Positions 8,406 through 17,241 of a DNA stretch of 64,000 nucleotides are shown here, piece by piece. Position 1 is the stretch's first letter. Each line of letters starts with the position of its first letter. Position numbers and translations under genes: made by a program. Origin of the DNA: Variovorax sp. OV700 (GTDB lineage Bacteria > Pseudomonadota > Gammaproteobacteria > Burkholderiales > Burkholderiaceae_C); assembly GCF_900099805.1 (NCBI RefSeq), contig NZ_FNDR01000013.1, positions 62,001 through 126,000 on the forward strand, written 5' to 3'. The notes below the pieces were generated by a model. That model was not told where the DNA came from. It searched no databases and saw nothing but the letters and a program-made list of their open reading frames with translations.

Positions 8406-9107
8406 TTACACACCCAGCAGTTCCTCGAGCGCCTGAGGTTCGGCCAGCAAGTCGGCCGACGCGCCGTGCCGCACGATCTGCCCCTTCTCCATCACCATCG
8501 CCAGGTCGGTGTGCGCAAGCACCTTGCGGTAGTCGCGGTCGACGATCAGCGTGGCGATGCCGGTCGCGCGGATCTCGCCGATCACACGCCAGATCTCGGC
8601 CACGATCAGCGGCGCCAAGCCTTCGGTGGCTTCGTCGAGGATCAGCAGGCGCGGGTTGGTCATCAGCGCGCGGCCGATGGAGAGCATCTGCTGCTCGCCG
8701 CCCGAAAGCTGCTGGCCGCCATGCGAGAGCCGCTCCGCAAGCCGCGGAAAGGTGGCCATCACGCGGTCGAAAGTCCAGGCGCGGTGCCCATCGATGCCCG
8801 CGCGCTCGCTCATCACGAGGTTCTCGCGCACCGAGAGGTTCGGGAAGATGCCGCGGCCTTCGGGCACGTAGCCGATGCCGAGGCGCGCCATCTTCTCTGG
8901 CGGCCAGCCGGTGACCGTGCGGCCATCGACCTGTACTTCGCCCGATGCGGGACGCACGTAGCCCATCATGCTGCGGATCAGCGTGGTCTTGCCCATGCCG
9001 TTGCGCCCGAGCAGGCCGACCGACGTGGCGGCCGGAATGCCGGCATGCACACCGCGCAGGATGTGGCTGTTGCCGTAGTAGGTGTTGAGATCGCGGACGA
9101 CGAGCAT
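8406..9107 (-). CDS. livF: ABC transporter ATP-binding protein, LivF type
   Basis: A 233-residue ATPase of the branched-chain amino acid/aromatic acid importer class. Walker A is GRNGMGKTT (residues 34-42), the signature is LSGGEQQ, and Walker B is LLILDEATEGLAP. Downstream of Walker B the H-loop region reads IVDRDY, without the canonical histidine, as is common in LivF proteins. It is separated by 1 bp from the upstream LivG gene. As the last gene of the benzoate operon it probably energises uptake of benzoate or a related aromatic acid, not branched-chain amino acids; that is inferred from position. Confidence 0.9.
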   Translation of the reverse strand: MLVVRDLNTYYGNSHILRGVHAGIPAATSVGLLGRNGMGKTTLIRSMMGYVRPASGEVQVDGRTVTGWPPEKMARLGIGYVPEGRGIFPNLSVRENLVMSERAGIDGHRAWTFDRVMATFPRLAERLSHGGQQLSGGEQQMLSIGRALMTNPRLLILDEATEGLAPLIVAEIWRVIGEIRATGIATLIVDRDYRKVLAHTDLAMVMEKGQIVRHGASADLLAEPQALEELLGV

Positions 9108-9108
9108 G

Positions 9109-9861
9109 TCAGTGGTCTTCTCCGAGGTAGGCAGTTCGCACTTCCGGGTTTTCGCGGATCGAGGCAGGGTCGCCGGTGGCGATGACAGTGCCGTTCACCA
9201 TCACCGTGATGCGGTCGGCAATGCGGAACACCGCATCCATGTCGTGCTCGACCAGCAGGATCGCATGGGTCGACTTCAGCCGTGCGAGCAGCGTGAGCAT
9301 GCGGTCGGTTTCCTCGGCGCCCATGCCCGCGAGCGGTTCGTCGAGCAGCAGCACGCGGGGCTTGGTGGCCAGGCACATCGCCACTTCGAGCTGGCGCTGC
9401 GCGCCGTGGCTCAGCGTGCCGGCAACGCGCCGGGCTTCGTTCGACAGGCCCGCGGCCTCGAGCGCCGCATCGGCCGCCGCATTGCTGGCCGCGCAGCGCT
9501 GCGACGACTGCCACACGGTCCAGGGCCGCGCCGTGGCGGCCTGCGCCGCGAGCCGGCAGTTCTCGTGCACGCTGAACTCCGGGAAGATGGTCGTGCGCTG
9601 GTAGCTGCGGCCCACGCCGGCACGCGCGCGTCGCCATTGCGCGCGCTGCGTGACGTCGATGCCGTCGAGCGCGATGCGGCCTTCGGAGGCTTCGATTTCA
9701 CCCGAAAGCATGTTGATGAGCGTCGACTTGCCCGCGCCGTTGGTGCCGATCACCGCATGCACTTCGCCGACGTGCAGGTCGAGCGTGACGGCGTTGACAG
9801 CGGTGAGGCCGCCGAAGCGGCGCGTGAGGCCTTGAACGGAAAGAAGAGCGGTAGCGTTCAT
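9109..9861 (-). CDS. livG: ABC transporter ATP-binding protein, LivG type
   Basis: A 250-residue ATPase with Walker A GTNGAGKST, signature LSHGAQRQLE (a degenerate LSGG) and Walker B VLLLDEPLAGMG. The LivG-type C-terminus ends near PEVRTAYLG. The start MNATALL was chosen because the in-frame extension upstream translates a palindromic repeat. It is the partner ATPase of LivF in the LivKHMGF importer cotranscribed with bclA and boxD. Confidence 0.9.
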   Translation of the reverse strand: MNATALLSVQGLTRRFGGLTAVNAVTLDLHVGEVHAVIGTNGAGKSTLINMLSGEIEASEGRIALDGIDVTQRAQWRRARAGVGRSYQRTTIFPEFSVHENCRLAAQAATARPWTVWQSSQRCAASNAAADAALEAAGLSNEARRVAGTLSHGAQRQLEVAMCLATKPRVLLLDEPLAGMGAEETDRMLTLLARLKSTHAILLVEHDMDAVFRIADRITVMVNGTVIATGDPASIRENPEVRTAYLGEDH

Positions 9862-9868
9862 GGTTTTG

Positions 9869-9969
9869 CTCCTTCCCCTTCCGGGGGAAGGTTGGGATGG
9901 GGGCAGGCAGGGCGCCCGATGGTGGCGCCGCTTGCCCCCACCCCGGCCCTCCCCCGGAAGGGGAGGGAG
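9869..9969. repeat. Intergenic palindromic repeat, C/G-rich family, copy A
   Basis: Two 37-nt arms (9869-9905 and 9933-9969) form an inverted repeat with 32 of 37 positions matching, around a 27-nt centre. Each arm contains its own small hairpin (CCCC...GGGG). All five differences are transitions. It fills the gap between livM and livG. Copies at 13984-14095 and 22142-22245 share the arms but not the centre. Confidence 0.85.
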
Positions 9970-9985
9970 AAACACAGGGAGCAGC

Positions 9986-10972
9986 TCATGCAGCCTCCTT
10001 GGGCGACAGTCGCTTCACCAGGCCGATCAGCCCCTTCGGCAACAGCGCCACGAACACGATGATCGCGATGCCCAAGGTCAGTTGCCAGTGGTCCGCGAGC
10101 GGCCCCATCACCGCATGCGTCGAGAAGATCTCCTTCAGCAGCGTGAATGCAATAGCGCCGATGACGGCCCCGCGCAAATGGCCGAGGCCACCGAGGATCA
10201 CCATCAGCAGCACCTCGCCCGAGTTGTGCCAGGCCATGAGCTCCGGGTTGACCACGCCGTCGCGCGACGCCAGCAGAAAGCCCGCGAGCCCGGCCAGCGC
10301 GCCCGCCAGCACGAAGGCCGCGAGCTTGTAGCCGTACACCGGAAAGCCCGCCGCACGCATGCGCTGCTCGTTCACGCGGATGCCCGCCAGCGCCGCGCCG
10401 AAGCGCGAGCGGCGAACCAGCGCCAACAGCCCGTAGGTGAACACCAGCGACGCGAGCACCACATAGAACAGCACCATGCGGTTCTCCAGGTCGAGCTTGC
10501 CGATGGCCGGCCGCACGTACATGTAGATGCCGTCGCTGCCGCCGCCCACCTTGGTGTCGTGGAACACGAAGAAGGCCATCTGCGCGAAGGCCAGCGTCAC
10601 CATGATGAAGTACACGCCGCGCGTGCGCAGGCTCAGCGCACCCACGAACAATGCATACAGCGCCGCCGCGCCCATGGCCGCCGGCAGCAGCAGCGCGAGG
10701 TTGCCGCCCTCGTTGCCCGAGGCCAGCACCGTGACGTAGGCACCGATACCGTAGAACGCCGCATGGCCCAGGCTCACGAGCCCGGTCATGCCGACCAGCA
10801 GTTCGAGGCTCAGCGCGAAGATCGACAGGATCATCACCTTGACGACGAAGTCGGAAACGTAGTTGCCCATGAGAGGGCCGAGCACGCCGATGGCAATGGC
10901 GCAGGCCACCGGCACGGCGAACGCGCCAAGCCGCATGGAGGTGGTGCGCATGGAGGTGGTGGCTTGGGTCAT
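9986..10972 (-). CDS. livM: ABC transporter permease, LivM type
   Basis: A 328-residue, multi-span inner-membrane permease of the LivM family. The conserved GLVSLGHAAFYGIGAY and LRGAVIGA segments are visible. The start is the ATG that overlaps the livH stop codon by 4 bp (ATGA), implying translational coupling. With LivH it forms the membrane channel of the importer in the benzoate operon. The frame stays open well upstream, but that extension is antisense noise over livH. Confidence 0.9.
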   Translation of the reverse strand: MTQATTSMRTTSMRLGAFAVPVACAIAIGVLGPLMGNYVSDFVVKVMILSIFALSLELLVGMTGLVSLGHAAFYGIGAYVTVLASGNEGGNLALLLPAAMGAAALYALFVGALSLRTRGVYFIMVTLAFAQMAFFVFHDTKVGGGSDGIYMYVRPAIGKLDLENRMVLFYVVLASLVFTYGLLALVRRSRFGAALAGIRVNEQRMRAAGFPVYGYKLAAFVLAGALAGLAGFLLASRDGVVNPELMAWHNSGEVLLMVILGGLGHLRGAVIGAIAFTLLKEIFSTHAVMGPLADHWQLTLGIAIIVFVALLPKGLIGLVKRLSPKEAA

Positions 10973-11841
10973 GGCCGCCTCCCCATCAGCCCTTCGGGCT
11001 TCCATATCAGCACGATGGCCATCAACAGATAGATGCCGATGCCGCTCAGGTCCGCGAAGAACACCTTGCCGAAGGTGTCGACGAAACCCACCAGCAGCGA
11101 CGCCAGCAACGCACCGGTGATCGAGCCGATGCCGCCGATCACCACCAACACGAAGCAGATGATGAGCACGCTCGCGCCCATGTTCGGATACACCGAGGAC
11201 ATCGGCGCCGCGATCATTCCGGCCAATGCCGCGAGCGCCACGCCGGCTGCAAAGACGATGCGGTAGAGCCGCTTCACGTCGATGCCCAGGCCGCGCACCA
11301 TGTCGCGGTTGCTCGCACCCGCGCGGATCATCATGCCGAGGCGCGTGCGGTTGACCACCCAGTACAGCCCCACCGCGAGCACTATGCACGCGGCCGAGGC
11401 AAAGAGCCGGTACCACGGATAGCTCATGACGTTGCCCAGCGCAAAGCTGCCGTCGAGCCATGCCGGCACCTTGACGCCGTGCACGTCGTTGCCAACGAGG
11501 ATGGAGCGCAGCTCCTCGAACACCAGGATGAGCCCGTAGGTCATCAGCACCTGCTGCAGGTGGTCGCGCTGGTACAGGTAGCTGAAGAAGGCCCATTCGA
11601 GCAGATAGCCGAACACGGCCGCCAGCACCACGCCGGCCACCAGCATCAACAGGAACTGGTCGCCGAACAGCGGCGCGAGCGCGAACGCCATGTACGCGCC
11701 GATCATGTAGAAGCTGCCGTGCGCCAGGTTGATCACGCCCATGATCCCGAAGATCAGCGTGAGCCCCGAGGCCACCAGGAAGAGAAGGAGTCCGTACTGA
11801 ACCGAGTTCAGGCACTGGACGAGAAAGGTGCCGAAGTCCAC
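10969..11841 (-). CDS. livH: ABC transporter permease, LivH type
   Basis: A 290-residue LivH-family permease with about eight hydrophobic spans. The MGVINLAHGSFYMIGAY segment near residues 34-50 is characteristic. It overlaps livM by 4 bp and follows livK after a 158-bp gap holding hairpin repeats. It is the channel partner of LivM. Confidence 0.9.
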   Translation of the reverse strand: MDFGTFLVQCLNSVQYGLLLFLVASGLTLIFGIMGVINLAHGSFYMIGAYMAFALAPLFGDQFLLMLVAGVVLAAVFGYLLEWAFFSYLYQRDHLQQVLMTYGLILVFEELRSILVGNDVHGVKVPAWLDGSFALGNVMSYPWYRLFASAACIVLAVGLYWVVNRTRLGMMIRAGASNRDMVRGLGIDVKRLYRIVFAAGVALAALAGMIAAPMSSVYPNMGASVLIICFVLVVIGGIGSITGALLASLLVGFVDTFGKVFFADLSGIGIYLLMAIVLIWKPEGLMGRRP

Positions 11842-11904
11842 GTTAGGTCATACCGGTAGGAGGGCTTGGAGAGCGTGGCGCAAAGCGCCCGCGATTGTTC
11901 GTGA

Positions 11905-11957
11905 GACACCGCGGATCCGGCTTTGCCGGTCCGCTGGTGTCGCCCCCTCGAGGGGGG
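11905..11957. repeat. Double hairpin repeat between livK and livH
   Basis: A first stem runs from GACACC at 11905 to GGTGTC ending at 11941, with an inner GCGGATCCGGC/GCCGGTCCGC stem and a TTT loop. A second stem, CCCCC-TCGA-GGGGG, follows directly. It occupies the gap between livK and livH, inside the operon. It could reduce readthrough or stabilise the upstream message. It differs in sequence from the C/G-rich family at 9869, 13984 and 22142. Confidence 0.7.
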
Positions 11958-11999
11958 AGTCGAGCTACACGAAGTGAGCGAGGGACGGGGTTGGGTCGA

Positions 12000-13172
12000 T
12001 CACATCCTGCAGCCGCGGGCCGGATCGGCCAGCCCCTTGATCGCCGTGCTCACCAGCTTGTTCTCCTTGCCGTCCACCTTGCGCAGGTAGATGTCCTGCA
12101 CCGGGTTGTGCGACTTGCTGATGGTGAACGTGCCGCGCGGGCTGTCGATCTTCGCCTTCTCGATGGCGGCCGTGAACTCGGCCTTCTTGCCGATGTCGCC
12201 CTTGGTGGCGGCAAGGCCCACGCCCAGCATCTGCGCTGCGTCGTAGCCCTGCACGGCGTACACGTCGGGCTGCAGCTTGAAGGCCTTGGCATAGCCCACG
12301 CGGAAGGCGTTGTCGCGCGCGGTGTTGAGGCCGTCGGCGTAATGCAGCGTGGTCAGCATGCCTTGGGCGGCATCGCCCTGCGCATCGAGCGTGCCATCGG
12401 TCAGGAAGCCCGGGCCATAGAGCGGAATGGTCTTGTTGAGGCCGGCCGCCTGGTAGTCCTTGACGAACTTCACCGCGCCGCCGCCCGCGAAGAAGGCGTA
12501 CACCGCGTCGGGCTTGGCCGCCGCGATCTCGGTCAAGAGCGCCTGGAACTCGACGTTGGGGAAAGGCAGCGTGAGCTGCTTCTCGACCTTGCCGCCGTTC
12601 TTCTCGAAGCCTTCCTTGAAGCCGTTGACCGACTCCTCGCCGGCCGCGTACTTCCAGGTGATGGTCATGACCTTCTTCTTGCCCTGCTGCTTGGCCGCCA
12701 CTTCGCCCATGGCGTAGGCCGGTTGCCAGTTGCTGAACGAGCTGCGGAAGATGTTGGGTGCGCACATCGGGCCGGTGACCGCGTCGGCACCGGCGTTCGG
12801 CACGATCAGCACGGTGCCGCTTTCTTTCGCGGCCTTGGCCATGGCCATGGCGACGCCGGAGTGCACGGTGCCCACGATCACGTCGACGTTGTCGCGCTTG
12901 ATCAGCTTGTTGACGTTGTCGGTCGCCTTGGCGGGATCAGACTCGTCGTCGACCTTGAAGTATTCGATCTCGCGGCCGGCGAGCTTGCCGCCGTGTTCTT
13001 CCACGTAGAGCTTGAAGCCGTTCTCAATGGCCACGCCCAGTGCGGTGAAAGTGCCGCTGTACGGCAGCATCAGGCCGACCTTGAGCTTGCCGGTGCCCTG
13101 AGCGCCGGCGGCGGATGCCAGTGCGGCGAATGCGATCGCCGTGAGCGCGAGGCGGGCGGTGCGGATGGTCAT
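12000..13172 (-). CDS. livK: ABC transporter substrate-binding protein, LivK type (aromatic acid?)
   Basis: A 390-residue periplasmic receptor with a signal peptide (MTIRTARLALTAIAFAALAS, then AAGA before QGTGKLKVG). The type I periplasmic-binding fold shows GLMLPYSGTFTALG at the start of the mature protein, and an internal VGTVHSG segment. It is coupled to the upstream alpha/beta hydrolase by a 4-bp ATGA overlap. Cotranscription with benzoate-CoA ligase points to benzoate or a related aromatic acid as ligand. The family as a whole also binds amino acids, so the ligand is inferred. Confidence 0.88.
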   Translation of the reverse strand: MTIRTARLALTAIAFAALASAAGAQGTGKLKVGLMLPYSGTFTALGVAIENGFKLYVEEHGGKLAGREIEYFKVDDESDPAKATDNVNKLIKRDNVDVIVGTVHSGVAMAMAKAAKESGTVLIVPNAGADAVTGPMCAPNIFRSSFSNWQPAYAMGEVAAKQQGKKKVMTITWKYAAGEESVNGFKEGFEKNGGKVEKQLTLPFPNVEFQALLTEIAAAKPDAVYAFFAGGGAVKFVKDYQAAGLNKTIPLYGPGFLTDGTLDAQGDAAQGMLTTLHYADGLNTARDNAFRVGYAKAFKLQPDVYAVQGYDAAQMLGVGLAATKGDIGKKAEFTAAIEKAKIDSPRGTFTISKSHNPVQDIYLRKVDGKENKLVSTAIKGLADPARGCRM

Positions 13173-13975
13173 GATGGCTGTCTCCTGTTTTTGCCAATGA
13201 AAGAAGTGGTCGCGACGATGACACGATCCGGCTGATCGCGATGCGGGGAATGCCCGCATTCCGAGATTTCCAACAGTTCGCAGCCGGGCACGCGCGCCGC
13301 GATGCCGCGGATTTGCGCCATCGTGCCGTATCCGTCGCCCGTGCCCTGGATGGCGAGCACCGGGCAGCGGATGGTGTCGAGCTCGGCCTCGATGTTCCAT
13401 TCACGGAAGGGCGGATGGAGCCAGATACGGTTCCAGCCCCAGAAGGCCGAGTCGGCATTGTCGTGGTAGCGGCCGAGCTTTTTCGGCAGGTCGGTGCCGA
13501 GGTAGGCGCTGCGCGCCTGTTCGATGTTCTCGACGGTCACGTCTTCCACGAAGATGTGCGGCGCGAGGACCACGAGGCCTTGCACGCGGTCCGAAAAACG
13601 CGAGGCATAGAGCAGCGAGATCGAGCCGCCGTCGCTGTGGCCGAAGAGCCAGGGTTTGTCATCGTTGCCGATGTTCAACGACGTGAACAGCGCGGGCAGC
13701 ACCTCGTGCGCCTGGCGGTGCATGAAGTCGACGTCCCAGATCTCGTTTTCTTCACGCGGCGTAGAACGGCCGTAGCCGGGTCGCGAGAACACGAGGCCGC
13801 GCGCGCCAGCGGCTTCGCAGAGCTGCGCGGGAAAGTCCTTCCACATGGCGACGGAGCCGAGGCCTTCGTGGAGGAAGACGATGAGCGGGGCGTTCTTCCG
13901 CTCGGGTGCGATCCATTGGCACTCGATGCGCACGGGGCGGCCGCGCCAGTCGATGGTGGTGAAGTCGGGACTCAT
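13169..13975 (-). CDS. Alpha/beta hydrolase in the benzoate operon
   Basis: A 268-residue alpha/beta hydrolase. The nucleophile elbow is GHSDGG, the oxyanion region is FLHEGLGS, and the last His lies in SECGHSPH. The start MSPDFTTIDW was chosen because upstream codons translate a repeat element. Its stop overlaps the livK start by 4 bp. Hydrolases of this type are often found beside box genes; an ester, lactone or thioester in the pathway could be the substrate, for example for clearing dead-end CoA esters. The precise reaction is not known from the sequence. Confidence 0.82.
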   Translation of the reverse strand: MSPDFTTIDWRGRPVRIECQWIAPERKNAPLIVFLHEGLGSVAMWKDFPAQLCEAAGARGLVFSRPGYGRSTPREENEIWDVDFMHRQAHEVLPALFTSLNIGNDDKPWLFGHSDGGSISLLYASRFSDRVQGLVVLAPHIFVEDVTVENIEQARSAYLGTDLPKKLGRYHDNADSAFWGWNRIWLHPPFREWNIEAELDTIRCPVLAIQGTGDGYGTMAQIRGIAARVPGCELLEISECGHSPHRDQPDRVIVATTSFIGKNRRQPS

Positions 13976-13983
13976 GGCTGTTG

Positions 13984-14095
13984 CTCCTTCCCCCTTTGGG
14001 GGAAGGCGGGGATGGGGGCTCGCGGCACTGGCAACAGCTGTGCGCATGCAAACGCCGATGCCCCCACCCCAACCCTCCCCCGGGAGGGGAGGGAG
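13984..14095. repeat. Intergenic palindromic repeat, C/G-rich family, copy B
   Basis: Arms 13984-14020 and 14059-14095 are inverted relative to each other. They share the CTCCTTCCCC...GGGGGAAGG...GGGATGGGGGC plan with copies A and C. The centre (about 38 nt) is unrelated to the other copies. It fills most of the 136-bp gap between bclA and the alpha/beta hydrolase. Confidence 0.85.
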
Positions 14096-14111
14096 CAAGA
14101 CAGGGAACCGC

Positions 14112-15662
14112 TCATGCCTGCTTCTCCCGCTCACGCAACCTGAACCGCTGGATCTTCCCCGTCGCCGTCTTCGGCAGCTCCTGCACGAACTCCAGGAACC
14201 GCGGGTACTTGTACGGCGCAAGCCGTTCCTTCACGAAGGCCTTCAGCTCGTCGTCGGTGATCGAGTGGCCGTCTTTCAGCACGACGAAAGCCTTGGTCTT
14301 GGTGAGCCCGTCCGAGTCTTCCTTGCCGATCACCGCAGCTTCGAGCACCGAGGGATGCTGCATCAGCGTGCCCTCGACCTCGAAGGGCGACACGTAGATG
14401 CCGCTGACCTTCAGCATGTCGTCGCTGCGGCCGGCATAGGTGTAGTAGCCATCGGCATCGCGCGTGTACTTGTCGCCGCTCTTGGTCCAGCCGCCCTGGA
14501 AAGTCTCGCGCGACTTCTCGCGGTTGCACCAGTACATGAGCGCCGCACTGGGGCCGCGGATATAGAGGTCGCCCACCTCGCCATCGGATACCGGGCGTCC
14601 GTCCTCGCCGCGCAGTTCGACGTCGTAGCCTTCCACCGGCTTGCCGGTGGTGCCGTAGCGCACGTCGCCGGGGCGGTTGGAAAGAAAGATGTGCAGCATC
14701 TCGGTGGAGCCGATGCCATCGATGATCTCGCAGCCGAAGTGCGCCTTGAAGCGCTGCGCGATTTCGCCCGGTAGCGCCTCGCCGGCGGAAGAGCACATGC
14801 GCAGCGCCACCTGCTCGCGCGCCGGCAGCTTCGGCGAGGCGAGCATGCCAGCAAAGCCGGTCGGCGCGCCGAAGAAAACCGTTGGCTTTTGTTCGGTCCA
14901 GCGGCGGAAGGTGGCGTCGGGCGTGGGGCGTTCGGCCATCAGCACAACGGTCGCGCCGACCGACAGCGGAAAGGTCAGCGCATTGCCGAGCCCATACGCA
15001 AAGTACATCTTCGCCGCCGAGAAGCACACGTCGTCTTCGGTGAGGCCGAGCACCGGCTTGCCGTAGAGCTCGGCCGTCCACCACAGGTTGGCGTGCGTGT
15101 GGACCGTGCCCTTGGGCTTGCCGGTGGAGCCGGAGGAATACAGCCAGAAACCGGGGTCGTCCGCGGCCGTGGCCACGGGCGATGCCATTGGCTCGGCAGC
15201 GGCGAGCGCGGCTTCGAATTCCTGCGCGCCCGCAGGCAGCGCGCCCGTGGGCTGCGAAGCGATCAGCGTGTGCACTTCATGCGCGCCGCGGTTCATCGCG
15301 TCTTGCAGAGTGGGCAGCAGCGCGCCCGATACCAGGACGGCCTGCGCGCGGCTGTGGTCGAGCATGTAGGCGTAGTCGTCGGGCGTGAGCAGCGTGTTGA
15401 CGGCGACGGGAACGACACCCGCATAAAGGCAGCCCAGAAAACTCACAGGCCAGTCGTTGGTGTCGAGCATCAGCAGCAGCACGCGCTCTTCGCGGCGCAG
15501 GCCTGCGGCCTTCAGCGCAGCGGCCAGGCGGCGCGCGCGGTCTTCCAGCTGGCCGTAACTCAGCGTGCCGCGGTCGTCGATGTAGGCCGGGCGTTCGGCG
15601 CGACCGCGGTTGAGGGCGAACAGGTGTTCGGCAAAATTGAATCGTGCGGGCGGGCTCGTCAT
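14112..15662 (-). CDS. bclA: Benzoate-CoA ligase
   Basis: A 516-residue adenylate-forming ligase that activates benzoate to benzoyl-CoA with ATP, the entry step of the box pathway. The P-loop SSGSTGKPKG is at about residues 176-185. The aromatic-acid ligase segments AAKMYFAYGLGN and GIGSTEMLHIF are present, and the C-terminal catalytic Lys lies in KTATGKIQR. Length and motifs match benzoate-CoA ligases of Thauera, Azoarcus and Burkholderia type. The start MTSPPARFN was chosen by family length. It follows boxD by 28 bp on the same strand. Confidence 0.92.
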   Translation of the reverse strand: MTSPPARFNFAEHLFALNRGRAERPAYIDDRGTLSYGQLEDRARRLAAALKAAGLRREERVLLLMLDTNDWPVSFLGCLYAGVVPVAVNTLLTPDDYAYMLDHSRAQAVLVSGALLPTLQDAMNRGAHEVHTLIASQPTGALPAGAQEFEAALAAAEPMASPVATAADDPGFWLYSSGSTGKPKGTVHTHANLWWTAELYGKPVLGLTEDDVCFSAAKMYFAYGLGNALTFPLSVGATVVLMAERPTPDATFRRWTEQKPTVFFGAPTGFAGMLASPKLPAREQVALRMCSSAGEALPGEIAQRFKAHFGCEIIDGIGSTEMLHIFLSNRPGDVRYGTTGKPVEGYDVELRGEDGRPVSDGEVGDLYIRGPSAALMYWCNREKSRETFQGGWTKSGDKYTRDADGYYTYAGRSDDMLKVSGIYVSPFEVEGTLMQHPSVLEAAVIGKEDSDGLTKTKAFVVLKDGHSITDDELKAFVKERLAPYKYPRFLEFVQELPKTATGKIQRFRLREREKQA

Positions 15663-15690
15663 GGGATCTCCTTGGGCCGTGTTCTTTTTT

Positions 15691-17241
15691 CTAGAGGCCG
15701 AGCTGCGCGAGCACGCCGGGGCTCGCCTGCACGGCGCTGCGGCGATGGTAGAAGTCCAGCGCGCGCAGTCCGCCGAGCTCGGCGCCGCCGCCCGCACGGC
15801 CCGGGCCGCCGTGCAGCGACATCGGCATCACGTTGCCGTGGCCGGTGTGAGCCTGTGCCACTTCGGGCGTGACCACGTGCACGCGGCCATGGCTCGGTGC
15901 CAGGGCCAGGGCAGCCTGTGCGAGCGTGGCGTCGTCGCTGCCGTAGAGCGAAGTCACCAGCGAACCCTGGCCGCGGTGCGCCAGCGCGATGCCGTGCGCC
16001 AGGTCGCGGTAGGGCAGCAGCGTGGCGACGGGGCCGAACACTTCCACGTCGTGCACCCGGACAGCCGCATCGGCATCGCGGGCACCCAGCAGCACCGGGC
16101 CGATGCAGGCGGCCGTGGCCGGATCGGCGTCGATCAGCGGCGTGTTGCGGCCGTCGTACAGCACGGTGGTCTGCGCGGAAAGTGCTTCCAGGCCTTCGTT
16201 CACGGCGTGAAGCTGGGCGCGGCTCACGAGGGCGCCCATGCGAACGCTCTCGTTGCGCGGATTGCCGACCGTCACGCCTTTGAGCTTGGCGCCAATGGCT
16301 TCGGCCGCGGCGTCGTACACCTCGGCCGGCACCAGGATGCGGCGGATGGCGGTGCACTTCTGGCCCGACTTCACCGTCATCTCGCGCACCACTTCGCGCA
16401 CGAGCAGGTTGAAGGCTTCGCTGCCGGGCGCGGCGCCGGGCATGAGCAGAGCGCTGTTGAGGCTGTCGGCCTCGATGTTCACGCGCACCGAACGCTCGGC
16501 CACCGCCGGGTGCGAGCGGATCACCGCCGCCGTTTCGGCCGAGCCGGTGAAAGAGACCACGTCGAAAGGCTGCAGCGCATCCATCAATCCGGCGGAACTG
16601 CCGCAGACCACCGACAGCGCGCCGGCGGGCAGCACGCCCGCATCGACCACGTCCTTCACCATGCGCTGCGTGAGCCAAGCGGTGGCCGTGGCGGGCTTCA
16701 CGATCACGGGCACGCCGGAGAGCAGCGCGGGCGCGGCCTTTTCCCACAGTCCCCATGACGGGAAGTTGAAGGCGTTGATGAAAAGCGCCACGCCCTGCGT
16801 CGGCACTTGCACGTGCTGCGACTGGAACACAGGCTCCTTGCCGAGCTTGACTGCGTCGCCGTCGCGCAGCGCGCGCACGTCGCCCAGGCTGTCGCCCCAC
16901 TTGGCGTACTGGCCGAGGGTGAAGATCGCGCCGTCGATGTCGACGGCCGAGTCGTTCTTCACCGTGCCCGAGTTGGCCGTGGCAATCTCGTAGTAGGCAT
17001 CGCGGTTGGCCTGCAGCACCTTCACGATTGCGCCGAGCAATGCCGCGCGCTGGCGGTAGGTGAGGGCGCGCAGCGCGCTGCCGCCCTGTTCGCGAGCAAA
17101 GGCAAAGGCCGCGGGCAGGTCGAGGCCGGTGGCATCAACGCGCACGAGCTCGTTGCCCAGCACCGGGTCGAACAAGGGCATGCCAGCGCCCGATCCGCTT
17201 TGCCAGCGGCCGGCGACGTAGTTGGGTAGGAGCTCGGTCAT
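15691..17241 (-). CDS. boxD: 3,4-dehydroadipyl-CoA semialdehyde dehydrogenase
   Basis: A 516-residue aldehyde dehydrogenase of the PaaZ/BoxD branch. The catalytic Cys is in KSGQKCTAIRR and the Glu in NIEADSLNS. The cofactor region NAFNFPSWGLWEKAAPAL is characteristic of CoA-linked ring-fission semialdehyde dehydrogenases. It lacks the hydratase domain of PaaZ. In the box pathway it oxidises the BoxC product with NADP to 3,4-dehydroadipyl-CoA. Its start overlaps the DUF4863 gene by 4 bp. Confidence 0.92.
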   Translation of the reverse strand: MTELLPNYVAGRWQSGSGAGMPLFDPVLGNELVRVDATGLDLPAAFAFAREQGGSALRALTYRQRAALLGAIVKVLQANRDAYYEIATANSGTVKNDSAVDIDGAIFTLGQYAKWGDSLGDVRALRDGDAVKLGKEPVFQSQHVQVPTQGVALFINAFNFPSWGLWEKAAPALLSGVPVIVKPATATAWLTQRMVKDVVDAGVLPAGALSVVCGSSAGLMDALQPFDVVSFTGSAETAAVIRSHPAVAERSVRVNIEADSLNSALLMPGAAPGSEAFNLLVREVVREMTVKSGQKCTAIRRILVPAEVYDAAAEAIGAKLKGVTVGNPRNESVRMGALVSRAQLHAVNEGLEALSAQTTVLYDGRNTPLIDADPATAACIGPVLLGARDADAAVRVHDVEVFGPVATLLPYRDLAHGIALAHRGQGSLVTSLYGSDDATLAQAALALAPSHGRVHVVTPEVAQAHTGHGNVMPMSLHGGPGRAGGGAELGGLRALDFYHRRSAVQASPGVLAQLGL

